A stretch of DNA of 64,000 nucleotides from Glycine soja (Eukaryota > Streptophyta > Magnoliopsida > Fabales > Fabaceae). The stretch's first letter is position 1; each line of letters starts with the position of its first letter. A program made the translations under genes and the position numbers. The notes beneath the pieces were generated by a model. It made no database searches. It saw only the letters and a list, made by a program, of their open reading frames with translations, and was not told the DNA's origin. Shown piece after piece: positions 22,717 through 33,605 of this stretch. The stretch covers positions 25,236,398 to 25,300,397 of the forward strand of contig NC_041003.1 of the NCBI RefSeq assembly GCF_004193775.1, written 5' to 3'.

Positions 22717-24041
22717 AAATACTTTGATGGATTTCCCCTGCAGTTACTTTTTGCTTTATACAAATATGTTCATGGGAAATCTGGTTTGCCGAAAAGTGCA
22801 CCAGATCGTCAAGTATTTAAAATTAAAACGGATGAATCCGAGTATCGAACTCAAGGAACTAGTCTAAGACAGGGTTAAATTCATAAATAAGGCATTGTTG
22901 AAAGAAACATTGATAATTGACGATTTGGAACAGAATTAAACTAAGTCTAGGCTAAAAACAATAAAAATGCAAATAAGTAAAATTGACAACAGTAGGTAGA
23001 AGTGTTGGGTCTTTCTAATAGACTAGCTGATGCATACAAAGATGTTTCTCTAATCAATCATGCTTTTGTGTTCTATGTTGTAGCCTAAATTACTAAACCT
23101 CGATCCCTAGTTAGACTGAATCAATCCAAGCTTCGTCCTCGGATCCCTCTTGTTGGACTAGGCTCAATTTAGACAGCCATCCTAGGTTTAGACTAACTTA
23201 AACTAAGCTTCATCCTCAGATCCCTTTTGTTGGACTAGACTTAGCTTAAATAGCTTATGAAAGTTTAGACTAATTTAGCCCAAGCTTTGTCCTCAGATCC
23301 CTCTTGTTGGACTAGACTTAGACCAAACAGCATTATTGTAACAACATATTTAAAACCAAAACTTAATCCGCAGATCCCTCTTGTAAGACTAAGTTTTAAT
23401 TCTTCTTCATTCAAGTTCTAAGGCAACAATACATTTCCCAATGCTAAAGTCACCTAACTATGCACACAAGTGGGTGTTTAAGCACTGAAAGAAGCATTGA
23501 ACACAACAAACACAATCAATTAGATATTAAAATAATTACATCAGTTGTTCATTAGAAATCCCCAACAACGGTGTTTAGCCAGCCATTACAGAAAAAACCA
23601 TAACAATAATGAGCTTACAAAACCTAGGTATCTCTGCAAAAGTTGCTCCTCTTGCTGCCTCCATAGCTCTTTTCCCGAAATAGGCACTATGGTGTGCTGT
23701 GGAATTCTGTGCCCTGGGTATTATAAAAGTTGTACCCTAATTCTGCACAAGACAGACTTTAAATAGGCTCTGAACTCGCGATGTTGTGCTTAGCGCCACC
23801 CTCGCGCTTAGCACGAGTAAGTGGATTTGAGCTTAGCACCAGTCATGCGCTGAGCCTGGCTGAAGACAACTTGTGCGCTTAGCACATTGATCTCCCGTTT
23901 AGCGTGTGGCCTTGATATTGATGCCCTGCCAGATTCTTTTGTCGCGCTAAGCACGTTGAAGCTGCGCTTAGCGGTGGATGCGCGCTTAGCCCACTGATGA
24001 GCTTAGCTCAACTGTCACTTTAAGCACTTCATGACTTAGCC
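22717..24041 (-). repeat. 5' LTR of the Athila-like element, with paired GCTTAGC motifs
   Basis: The LTR runs from near 24041 down to the primer site. U3 holds motif pairs starting at 23985/23967/23947, 23878/23898, 23832/23850 and 23789/23807, spaced 18-20 bp. The minus-strand TATA-like CTATTTAAAG (about 23757-23766) follows at once. The outer edge is set where similarity to the 35.2-35.3 kb paralogous arm resumes, so it is approximate. Confidence 0.6.
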
Positions 24042-24413
24042 TCTTTCATTTCTTCTTGCTACAAATTCGTGACAAACAACAGCAGCAAATATCTCTGAAC
24101 TCTACACTGGGGCAATGACAACACCATGCATTGTGGAAGCAATGCCTTCCAAGGTTATTTTGATGATGCCAAAGAATCAAGAGTTAAGCAAATTCCAAAG
24201 ATTCAAGAATCAAGTTTCAAGTTTCAAGATTCAAGATTCAAGAATCAAGTTTCAAGAATCCAGATTCAAGAATAATCAAGATCAAGATTCAAGACTCAAG
24301 ATTCAAGAATCAAGAGAAGACTCAATCAAGATAAGTACTAAAAAAGTTTTTCAAAACATTGAGTAGCACAAGAAGTTTTCACAAAATCATTACCAAAGAG
24401 TTATACTCTCTGG

Positions 24414-24846
24414 TAATCGATTACCAGAAGGTAGTAATTGATTACCAGGGTTTTAAAACGTTAGATTTCAAATTTCAAGAGTCACAACTTGTGTTTAAAC
24501 AGTTTTAAATCATTAAACTTGTGTAATCGATTACACAATACTTGTAATCGATTACCAGGGTTCTAAACATTTTGACTTTCAAAATTTAAACATGAAGAGT
24601 CACATTTGTTGATGTGTAATCGATTACACCTTAATGGTAATCAATTACCAATGACTGATTTCGAAAAATAAATTTCCAAAAGTCACAATTCTTCAAGTGA
24701 CTTGTTTCTAAAGATTTTTTCAAAAGTCACAACTTTTTAAGTGACTAGTTTTCAAAAGAGTCACAATTTTTAAAAGGTGACTAGCTTTAAAGAAATTGCC
24801 AAGAGTCACAAACTTTAACTTGAGTCATCAAGAGATTATAAATATG
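24414..24846 (+). promoter_or_regulatory. U3 promoter of solo LTR B
   Basis: Palindrome pairs start at 24414/24435, 24524/24545 and 24617/24638, each exactly 21 bp apart. ATTATAAATA at about 24835-24844 is the TATA box. Some sites have lost the CG step (TAATTGATTA, TAATCAATTA), as expected for cytosine deamination. Confidence 0.55.
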
Positions 24847-25652
24847 TGACCATGGCATCAATCTTTCAATGAATCTTTCAATCAATCAATCTTTAAATCA
24901 ATCCTTCAACAATGTTTCAACTCTTTCTACAAAATTTTCTAATTCATTTCTCTTCATCTTTCTAAAATTTTTTGTTCAATACTTTCTTTTTCAAGAAAAG
25001 TTCTTTGATAAAAAAACTTGTGCTATTCATCTTTTTCATTCTCTTCTCCCTTTGCCAAAAGAATAGAAGGACTAATCGCCTGAATTCTTTTGTGTCTCTC
25101 TTCTCTCTTCCAAAAGATTCAAAGGACTAACCGCCTGAGAATTCTTTTGATTCTTCCCTTCCCCTTAAACAAAAGATCTCAAAGGACTAACCGCCTGAGA
25201 TATCTTTTGTTTCCCCTTACAAAGATTCAAAGAAATAACCGCCTGAGAATTCTTTGTCCCAACACATTGGAGGGTATATCCTTTGTGGTACAAGTAGAGG
25301 GTACATATACTTGGGGATTGTTATACTGAGAACAAGAGAGGGTACATCTCTTGTGGATCAGTTCAACTGGAGGGTACATCCACTTGTTTTTTCAAAGAGA
25401 ACAAGGGAGGGTACATCCCTTGTGGATCTTTGGCTTGTAAAGGATTTTACAAGGTTGAAAGAAATCTCAAGAACCACAGGTTGCTTGGGGACTGGATGTA
25501 GGCATGGTTTGTGGCCGAACCAGTATAAATCTTGTGTTTGTCTTCTTCTTCCCTACACTCTTTAATTTCCGCTGTGTACTTTTAATTATCGCTTTTACTT
25601 TTGGTTAAGTTTCTATTTTTGTTCTTTACTTTCTTAACTTACTAGTAAAAGT

Positions 25653-27309
25653 TGTAGAAGCAAGCTTCATGATCAATCAAGATTGATTCAAAGAAGTTTT
25701 GATGATAACAAAGGTGATGACAAAAAGCTCAAAACTCAAGAACACTTCATGATAACAAAGATGATGATCTCAAGAATCAAAGAATGAGTTTAAGATTGAA
25801 TCAAGAACACTTAAAGGTTCAAGAGGAAATTTGATTTCAAGAATCAAGAATCAAGTTTCAAGATTCAAGTTCCAAGAATCAAGATCAAGATTCAAGACTC
25901 AAGATTCAAGAATCAAGAGAAGACTTAATCAAGATAAGTATTAAAAAGTTTTTTCAAAAACTGAATAGCACATGAATTTTTCTCAAAACCTTTTACCAAA
26001 GAGTTTTTACTCTCTGGTAATCGATTACCAGATTATTGTAATCGATTACCAGTAGCAAAATGGTTTTCAAAAACTTTCAACTGAATTTACAACGTTCCAA
26101 TTGATTTCAAAATGTTGTAATCGATTACAATGATTTGGTAATCGATTACCAGTGTGTTTGAACGTTGAAATTCAAATTCAAATGTGAAGAGTCACATCCT
26201 TTCATAAAAAATCTTTGTGTAATCGATTACACTGATTTGGTAATCGATTACCAGTGATAGTTTCATAACAAAATCAAAAGTTGTAACTCTTCCAAAGGTT
26301 TTCAAGTTTTTCTAAAGGTTATAACTTTTCTTATGGTTCTCTTAACCAGACATGAAGAGTCTATAAAAGCAAGACCTTGATTTGCATTTGAACAACACTT
26401 ACAACCTTTACAAACAACTTTTCCACATTGATTTCTGAGTCTCTTTGAACTTCTTCTTCTTCTTCCTTTGTCAAAAGCTTTCTAAAGTTTTCTGGTTTTC
26501 CAAACCTTGAAAACAAAACTTGTGCTATTCATCCTTTTCATTCTCTTCTCCCTTTGCCAAAAACAATTAGCCAAGGACTAACCGCCTGAATTCTTTTTGT
26601 GTCTCTCTTCTCCCTTTTCCAAAAGAACAAAGGACTAACCGCCTGAATTCTTTTGTGTCTCCCTTCTCCCTTATCAAAGAATTCAAAACGACATAGTCTG
26701 AGAATTCTTTTGATTCTTCCCTTTCCCATATACAAAAGATTTCAAAGGACTAACCACCTGAGAATTCTTTTGTATCCCCATTCACAAAGTTTCAAAGGTT
26801 TAACCGCCTGAGAACTTTGTCTTAACACATTGGAGGGTACATCCTTTGTGGTACAAGTAGATGGTACATCTACTTGGGTTGTTGACTGAGAACAAGAGAG
26901 GGTACATCTCTTGTGGATCAGTTCTAGTGGAGGGTACATCCACTAGGTTGTTTAAAGAGAACAAGGGAGGGTACATCCCTTGTGGATCTTTGCTTGTAAA
27001 AGGAATTTTACAAGGTTGAAAAGAAATCTCAAGGACCGCAGGTCGCTTGGGTACTGGATGTAGGCACGGGTTGTTGCCGAACCAATATAAAAACTCTTGT
27101 GTGTTTGTCTCCTTCTTCCCTACTCTTTGAATTTCCGCTGTGCATTTTAATTTCCGCTTTTACTTTTGGTTAAGTTTCTTTTCTATCCTTGATTTACTTA
27201 ACAACATAGTAAAAGCCTTAGAAGAGTAAATTTTTAATTAGTAAAGGTTTAGGAATAATTAATTCAACCCCCCCCCTTCTTAATTATTCTGAGGCCACTT
27301 GATCAAACA
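25653..27309 (+). mobile_element. Solo LTR 'C' nested in LTR B
   Basis: The unit begins TGTAGAAGC and ends GATCAAACA, about 1.66 kb. It is flanked by AAAGT (25648-25652) and AAAGC (27310-27314), a TSD with one change. The LTR B sequence reads continuously across the site when the unit is removed. It is the same family as A, B and D. Confidence 0.85.
26018..26370 (+). promoter_or_regulatory. U3 promoter of solo LTR C
   Basis: Three palindrome pairs start at 26018/26039, 26118/26139 and 26220/26241, all 21 bp apart. The TATA box CTATAAAAGC is at 26361-26370. This is the clearest example of the arrangement. Confidence 0.6.
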
Positions 27310-28997
27310 AAAGCCTAATTGAATCTAGTAACATTAAGAAGGATTTTTTTTAATTAGTCAAAGACACATTAATAATTAATTCAACCCCACCCCCCTTTCT
27401 TAATTATTCCGAGGCCACTTGATCATGCATAAGCTTCAAGCGAACTACGGGCCAGATAAGAAGTTCTCAGCCGATAGGTAGAAAACCCGAAAGGGGAGCC
27501 TAGGCAAAAGTTAGGGAAACAATAAAAAAAGAAAAAAAAAATCAAAAGCGTGTTTATCAGAGTTTCTGTCCCAAAAATCAAAAGCGTGTAGTCAAGATTT
27601 GACATGACACATGGCCATGTTTCTTTATCCTAAACACTAATTTATCCCAAGCTACCCATTCCAAGCCAAATGCAATTATTTTCTAAAAAAAAGAACCCAG
27701 AGTAAGAACCACTGCTAAATTGGCAGAGGGAACAATGCAAACAACACATGCATTAGGTTTACTAAGCTCTAGGTTAGGCAACAATGTTGTTAAGAAAGAA
27801 AAAAAGCAAAAGGCAAACCGCCAAAGGTGAGCGAAGCAAAAGGAGACAAAAGATCTCCAAATTTTGCAAGGAAGGCGCAAAAGTGCAATAAGGAATAATG
27901 TGTAAGACAAATGGAGTATAACCCAACCCAAAAAGTTGAAATGAATAAAAGTACAAGCAAGGATCTCAATGTTTTTACTCAATATAACCCTTAAACACTC
28001 TTTGAGCCTCTCTGATCCTTTCTTCCATAGCCCTCTTACCCTTGACCACGTTACAAGCCCAATAAAGTCCATGTGGATCAAGGAATGACTAATTTTTCTT
28101 TTGAGTTTGGATTATTGAATAAAACCCATACACGCTTGTGATTGCGCACCAAAAAAAAAAGAATCCTCAAGGTTTTGCACTTACACATTTGAGAAGAAAA
28201 CTCTTTCGACCAAGTGCTCGTGAAAAATGCCCAAAGACAATTGTGATAGTAGGGTACATCTGATGTTAGTCGCTCATGTAGACTCCTTAGGATTCATTTT
28301 GAATCCCAGGGTAGCCTTTGTTATATAAATTCTTTCAGGATCAGCACATGTCATCAAGTTTCAGCTGGATTGATAGACCTTTGGCATCACGCTATGATCT
28401 TAAATCAAGAAAGTTTCACTTGGTCATATACCAAAGTGTAACAATCCATTTCCATCATTCAATGGTGCATACGATTGGTCCTAAAAGAAAGGGACAAACC
28501 CTACGATCAATATTTCAGTTGATTGATTAAATGTCAAATGGCTCCGCTGCTGTCACCCAAAAATTGTCAAGTGATTAAATAAAAACATACACTATGAGGG
28601 AGTCCCCAAAGAGATTTGCAAAAGATACGATGAGATTGCATGAGTTACCACATCTTTTAGAAAGAGACAATCAATCTGTGTTTTCCAAAAATAAATCAAA
28701 ATCAAAAAAATAAGAAAGCATATCATGAGCATTACACAGTTTTCATGATTCAAAACCTTTTGCATTGCTAGATACAAAGCCTACATTTACTGCATTTCAA
28801 GATGAAGGTTGCATGCTTTTGCATTCCAAAACTCATGTTCATATCAGGCTATAAGTGCATATATTTCCTTTTATATAGCAACTTCCAAAATCCAATGTCC
28901 TATCTTTTGAGTTTAAGATGAGAGACCCTCTCAAAGAGTCAACCTTTTGCTTTCTTATAAGGTTGAGCCCTTGGGTACTAGTACCTATTGGCATGAT

Positions 28998-30490
28998 TTG
29001 CAGGACTTAATGTCCCTTTTCTTTATGTTTCCATAGGACTCAACGTGATACAATCCTACCCTGCAAGGGCATTGGATAGAAGACTCCAAGTAGATTGGGC
29101 CAGAGATCCAAGGGAAGGCCCTAGGGTTCTCATGAGCCTTAGGGCAGATTTTGAGCCCATGGGCTAAGTATGAGCCCGCTTATCTTTGTAAATATTAGAA
29201 TAGGTTTTTCCTTCGTTTGGGCCTTTTATTTTGGCCATTCTAGTAGTATAGGGTTTTAGCTTTGTATTTCGAGGCATTTTGAGTAGTCTTTGTAGTAGGG
29301 ATTTTTTTTGTATGTTCATGTATTTTGTCATGGGGGTTAGCTTAGCTATTATAGGGGGTGTGTAGCTAAGCTCTAGCTTCATTAGGAATCTTCTTAAGGA
29401 AGCTTCTCAAGGAGGTGATCTTAGTTATGAGAGGTGTGTGTGTAGCTAAGCTCTAGCTTTTCAAGGAAGTTTTCTCAAAGAAGCTTCTCAAGGAAGTTTT
29501 CTCAAGAAAGCTTCTCAAGGAAGCTACCTAGTCTATAAATAGAAGTATATGTAACACTTGTAGTAACTTTGATGAATGAGAGTCTTGTGAGACACAACTC
29601 AAAGTTCAACTTCTCTCCCTTTTTCTTCCTTCAATTTCGTGCTCCCCCCTCTCTCTTTCTCTCCCTCTTTCTTTTCCTCCATTGAAGCATCCTCTCGAAG
29701 CTTCTTATCCAAGGCTCATCTTGGTGGTGAAGCTCCTTCTTCCATGGCTTATTCCCTAGTGGATGGCGCCTCCTCTCACCTCTTCTCCTTTGTCTTCCGC
29801 TGCATCTCCATGGTGGAAAATCACCATTAAAGGACCTCATTGAAGCTCAAATATCCAGCCTCCATAGAAGCCCCACAAGCAAACTTCCATCACAACGTCC
29901 TCGCCTTTGTTTTTCATAGGACTCAATGTCCTCTATCTTTATGTTTCCATAGGACTCAATGTCCTCGCCTTTATTTTTCATAGGAATCAACATCCTTTGT
30001 CTTTATTTTTCGTAAGACTCAATGTCCTCTATCTTTATGCTTTCATAGGACTCAATGTCCTCACCTTTATGTTTCCATAGGACTCAACGTCCTTGCCTTC
30101 ATTTTTCCATAGGACTCAACATTCTCTGTCTTTATTTTTTGCAAGACTCAACATCCTCTATCTTTATGCTTTCAAGGACTCAATGTCCTTGCCTTTATGT
30201 TTCCATAGGACTCAACTTCCTCACCTTTATTTTTTCATAGAATTTAATGTCCTCTGTCTTTATTTTTCAAAGGACTCGGCATCCTCGCCTTTATGTTTCC
30301 ATAGGACTCAACATCCTCTCTTTATCTTTCATAGGACTCAACGTCCTCGCCTTTATGTTTCCATAGGACTCAACGTCCTCGCCTTTATTTTTTCATAGGA
30401 ATCAACATCTTCTATCTTTACCTTTCCATAGGACTCAATGTCCTTGCCTTTATGTTTTCGTATGACTCAGCATCCTCTGTCTTTATTTTT
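28998..30490 (+). repeat. Tandem array 1, unit about 32 bp (AGGACTCAAYGTCC)
   Basis: Imperfect units of about 32-33 bp, each with AGGACTCAATGTCCT-like dyads (AGGAC/GTCCT stem) followed by a pyrimidine-rich spacer. They recur from about 28998, are split by the solo LTR at 29046-29892, and continue to about 30490. Open frames inside are by-products of the repeat. The array has the same orientation as array 3 at 45493-46060. Confidence 0.85.
29041..29897 (+). mobile_element. Solo LTR of the TGATG...CATCA family, TSD CAACG
   Basis: The LTR spans 29046-29892 (847 bp), starts TGATACAATCC and ends CTTCCATCA. CAACG is present on both sides (29041-29045, 29893-29897). It interrupts one unit of tandem array 1, whose sequence reads through when the LTR is removed. 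The TATA box TCTATAAATAG lies near 29534. Related LTRs are at 49094, 53554, 58925 and 62915. Confidence 0.92.
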
Positions 30491-30494
30491 CACA

Positions 30495-30590
30495 GTGACG
30501 CAACCTACCCTTCAGCGGGAGGGCAAGAATCAAAACGTTACCAAATGAAGATCCCCAGACGAAATTAGGGTATGACAGTTACCCCTGTTT
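30495..30590 (-). repeat. Polypurine tract and deleted 3' LTR of element 2
   Basis: Minus-strand AAACAGGGGTAAC (30590-30578) is the polypurine tract. TGTCATACCC then starts the LTR at 30577. After about 50 bp the sequence jumps to the LTR's last part (CCTCCCGCTGAAGGGTAGG), so most of the LTR is deleted. It abuts array 1 of the opposite orientation. Confidence 0.7.
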
Positions 30591-30777
30591 ACTTATCATT
30601 TATTGGAAATAAAAGGGAAGTAAAGATAAGCACACTAATTTCATTCGAGTGATCTTGCTATTCAACCGGGAAACTGGCGAAAACTAAGGAAGTGAAACCG
30701 AGGAAACATGAGGACATTGAAGTTCTTCTCTCTTTTTTTTTCTTTTTTTTAAAAAAGCATGGAAACAGAGGACGTCG

Positions 30778-31960
30778 AGTCCTATGAAGCACAAACAAGG
30801 ACATTGAGTCCTATGAAAGACAAAATATGTTGAAGTCTTTGAAAGGTAGATGAAGACATTGAAGTCTTTTGAAAGTGTAAATGACTGAAGACATTGAAGT
30901 CCTTTTGAATGTAAATAAAGACATTATCGTCTTTTGAAAGCGTAAATGACTGAAGACATTGTTGTCTTTTGAAATGTAAATGAAAGCATAAATGACTGAA
31001 GACATTGTCGTCTTTTGAAATGTAAATGAAGACATTGTCGTCTTTTGAAAGCGTAAATGAGCAGATGGCCTTGATTGTCTCTGCTAGACAAAAGACTATG
31101 ATATTCTTTGAAAAGTAAAGGAGCAGATGACCTTGATTGTCTCTAGAAGACAAAAGACTATGATAGTCTTTGAAAAGTAAAGGCGGATGACATTGATAGT
31201 CTCCACAAGACAAAAGACTATGATAGTCTTTGAAAAGTAAAGGCGGGTGACATTGATAGTCTCCACAAGACAAAAGACTATGATAGTCTTTGAAAAGTAA
31301 AGCAGCAGATGACTTTGATTGTCTTTGCAAGACAAAAGACTATGATAGTCTTTGAAAAGTAAAGAAGCGGATGACCTTGATTGTCTTCGCAAGACAAAAG
31401 ACTATGATAGTCTTTGAAAGATAAAGGAGCAGATGACCTTGATTATCTCTGCAAAACAAAAGACTATGATAGTCTTTGAAAAATAAGGGAGCAGATGACT
31501 TTGATTGTCTCTGCAAGACAAAAGACTATGATAGTCTTTGAAAAGTAAAGGAGCGGATGACCTTGATTGTCTTCGCAAGACAAAAGACTATGATAGTCTT
31601 TGAAAGATAAAGGAGCAGATGACCTTGATTATCTCTGCAAAACAAAAGACTATGATAGTCTTTGAAAAATAAGGGAGCAGATGACTTTGATTGTCTCTGC
31701 AAGACAAAAGACTATGATAGTCTTTGAAAAGTAAAGGAGCGGATGACCTTGATTGTCTTTGCAAGACAAAAGACTATGATAGTCTTTGAAAAGTAAAGAA
31801 GACATTGAAGTCTTGAAAAGTAAATGATAGAGGACATTGAGTCCTATGAAAGCATAAAGACAAAGGACTTTGAGTCTTAAGAAAGACAAAAGCGAGGAAT
31901 TTGAGTCTTGTGAAAGATAAAGGTGAGGACTTTGAGTCCTATGAAACAAGCCAATAGGTA
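30778..31960 (-). repeat. Tandem array 2 of hairpin units, period 62 bp
   Basis: From about 31080 to 31800 the dyad AAAGACTATGATAGTCTTT (8-bp stem, 3-nt loop) recurs with GACTA at 31156, 31216, 31276, 31338, 31400, 31462, 31524, 31586, 31648, 31710 and 31772. The first steps are 60 bp and the rest exactly 62. Three units form a 186-bp higher-order repeat: 31400-31585 resembles 31586-31771 unit by unit. The flanks hold degenerate GACATTGAAGTC units. The minus-strand open frames here simply translate the repeat. Confidence 0.9.
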
Positions 31961-31967
31961 CTAGTAC

Positions 31968-33605
31968 CAAAGTGTTGGATCAAGTGGCCTCAGAATAATT
32001 AAGAAAGGGGGGTTGAATTAATTATTAATGTACCTTGACTAATTAAAACTTATCCTTATTAATGTTACTAGATTCAATTAGGCTTTACTACTAAGTTATG
32101 TAACTTAAACAAAAGTAAAGCGTAAAAGTAAAGTACACAGCGGAAATTAAAAAGTGTAGGGAAGAAGACAAACACAAGAATTTTATACTGGTTCGGCAAC
32201 AACCCGTGCTTACATCCAGTCCCCAAGCAACCACCGGTTCTTGAGATTTCTTTCAACCTTGTAAAATCCTTTACAAGCAAAGATCCACAAGGGATGTACC
32301 CTCCCTTGTTCTCTTTGAACAACCAAGTAGATGTACCCTCCACTTGAACTGATCCACAAGAGATGTACCCTCTCTTGTTCTCAATTACAACAACCCAAGT
32401 AGATGTACCCTCTACTTGTACCACAAAGGATGTACCTTCCAATGTGTTAAGACAAAGAATTCTCAAGCGGTTAGTCCTTTGAATCTTTGTAAGGGGAAAC
32501 AAAAGATATCTCAGGCGGTTAGTCCTTTGAAATCTTTTGTTTAGGGGAAAGGGAAGAATCAAAAGAATTCTCAGGCGGTTAGTCCTTTTAATTCTCTTGG
32601 AAAGGGAGAAGGGAAACACAAAAGAATTCAGGCGGTTAGTCCCTCTAATCTTTTGGAAAAGGGAGAAGAGAGACACAAAAAGAATTCAGGCGATTAGTCC
32701 TTGTTGAATTCTTTTTGGCAAAGGGAGAAGATAATGAAAAGATATAGCACACTTTTGTTTTCTGCAGAATTTTCACTTGCAGAAGAACAAGGTTTGAAAA
32801 ACAGAAAACTTAGAAAGCTTTTTGGCAAAGGAAGAAGAAGAAAGATGAGTAGGAAAGAATTATTAAAGAATCGTAAAGGTTTAAAGGTTTCTCAAAAGTT
32901 GTTCAAGAAGTTTTTTTTTCAAGTACTTTTAAATGCAAGTCAAGGTCTTGCTTTTATAGACTCTTCATGTCCGGTCAAGAAAACCATTGGAAGAGTTATA
33001 CCCTTGAGAAAATCATGTCAAGAGTTACCTCTCTTGACCTTTTATTCAAAACTTGTCACTGGTAATCAATTACCATAATCATGTAATCGATTACACAATG
33101 CATTTTATAAAAAGATGTGACTCTTCACAATTGAATTTGAATTTCAACGTTCGGATACACTGGTAATCGATTACCAATATATTGTAATCGATTACACCAT
33201 TTAAAAATCATTTGGAACGTTACAAATTCAGTTAAAAACTTTTTGAAATCAAATTTTATCATTGGTAATCGATTACCAGAGAGTAAATACTCTGGTAACT
33301 TAGAAAAATTTGAGAAAACTCTTTTGTAAAACAAAACTATGCTATGTTTGGTTTTTGAAAAATCCTTTTCAATACTTCCCTTGTGAAGTCTTGACTTGTT
33401 GCTTCTTAATTTTTTCTCTTGAATCTTGAATTCATCTTTTCTTGAATTTTGATTCTTCTTGATGTGTTCTCTTGAATCTTGAAATTAATCTTGATCTTGA
33501 ACTTGTTGACTCAATCTTGAAATCATTCTTTTGGGCTTTTTGTCATCATCAAAACTACTTGATTCATACTTGATTCATCATCATGAATTCGGCTTCAACA
33601 CAAAG
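31968..33605 (-). mobile_element. Solo LTR 'D', TSD CAAAG
   Basis: The LTR spans 31973-33600 (1628 bp), starting TGTTGGATC and ending CTTCAACA. CAAAG lies on each side (31968-31972, 33601-33605). The paralogous arm at about 28967-28980 shows the uninterrupted site, with CCAAG in place of CAAAG. Confidence 0.93.
32951..33275 (-). promoter_or_regulatory. U3 promoter of solo LTR D
   Basis: The minus-strand TATA box TCTATAAAAG is at 32951-32960. Palindromes start at 33063/33084 and 33164/33185, both 21 bp apart, plus a single site at 33266. Confidence 0.6.

Larger units (their letters stand above)
18520..24041 (-). mobile_element. Athila-like Ty3-gypsy element, gag-protease only
   Basis: On the minus strand a 5' LTR (about 24041-22717) is followed by a perfect tRNA-Asp-type primer site, then gag and protease (22587-20135), then 3' untranslated DNA and a second LTR. 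The untranslated part contains TGGGAGGCAACCCA, a sequence typical of Athila 3' ends. The protease frame ends only about 40 bp before that 3' sequence, so RT, RNase H and integrase are absent. The low-coordinate edge abuts the LTR of element 1. Confidence 0.7.
24127..27430 (+). mobile_element. Solo LTR 'B' with TSD TGCAT, itself interrupted
   Basis: The LTR runs 24132-25652 and resumes at 27310-27425, and TGCAT flanks it at 24127-24131 and 27426-27430. It begins TGTGGAAGC and ends TTGATCA in its transcriptional sense. A second LTR of the same family (25653-27309) lies inside it. The paralogous arm at 35190-35200 has one uninterrupted copy of the target (ATGCA on that strand), which confirms the insertion. 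Confidence 0.88.
27431..30490 (+). repeat. Inverted-repeat arm 1: 3' non-coding part of a Tat-like derivative
   Basis: From 27431 to about 28998 the sequence is the reverse complement, with divergence, of 33606-35190. Both end in the tandem arrays that precede the 3' LTR of this element family. The arm continues leftward past LTR B into 24042-24126. No coding sequence is present; the open frames at 27683-28081 have no motif. Confidence 0.7.

Noticed and set aside
27683..28081. Minus-strand 132-codon frame with hydrophobic segments
   Set aside because: The matching segment in the paralogous arm (about 34338-34906) does not keep the frame, so coding is unlikely.
30055..30398. Plus-strand open frames rich in Ser, Phe and Leu
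   Set aside because: They are by-products of the 32-bp array; the same holds for 45675-46155.
30782..31970. Long minus-strand open frames over the hairpin array
   Set aside because: They are translations of a 62-bp tandem repeat and differ only by repeat phase; there is no domain and no start context.
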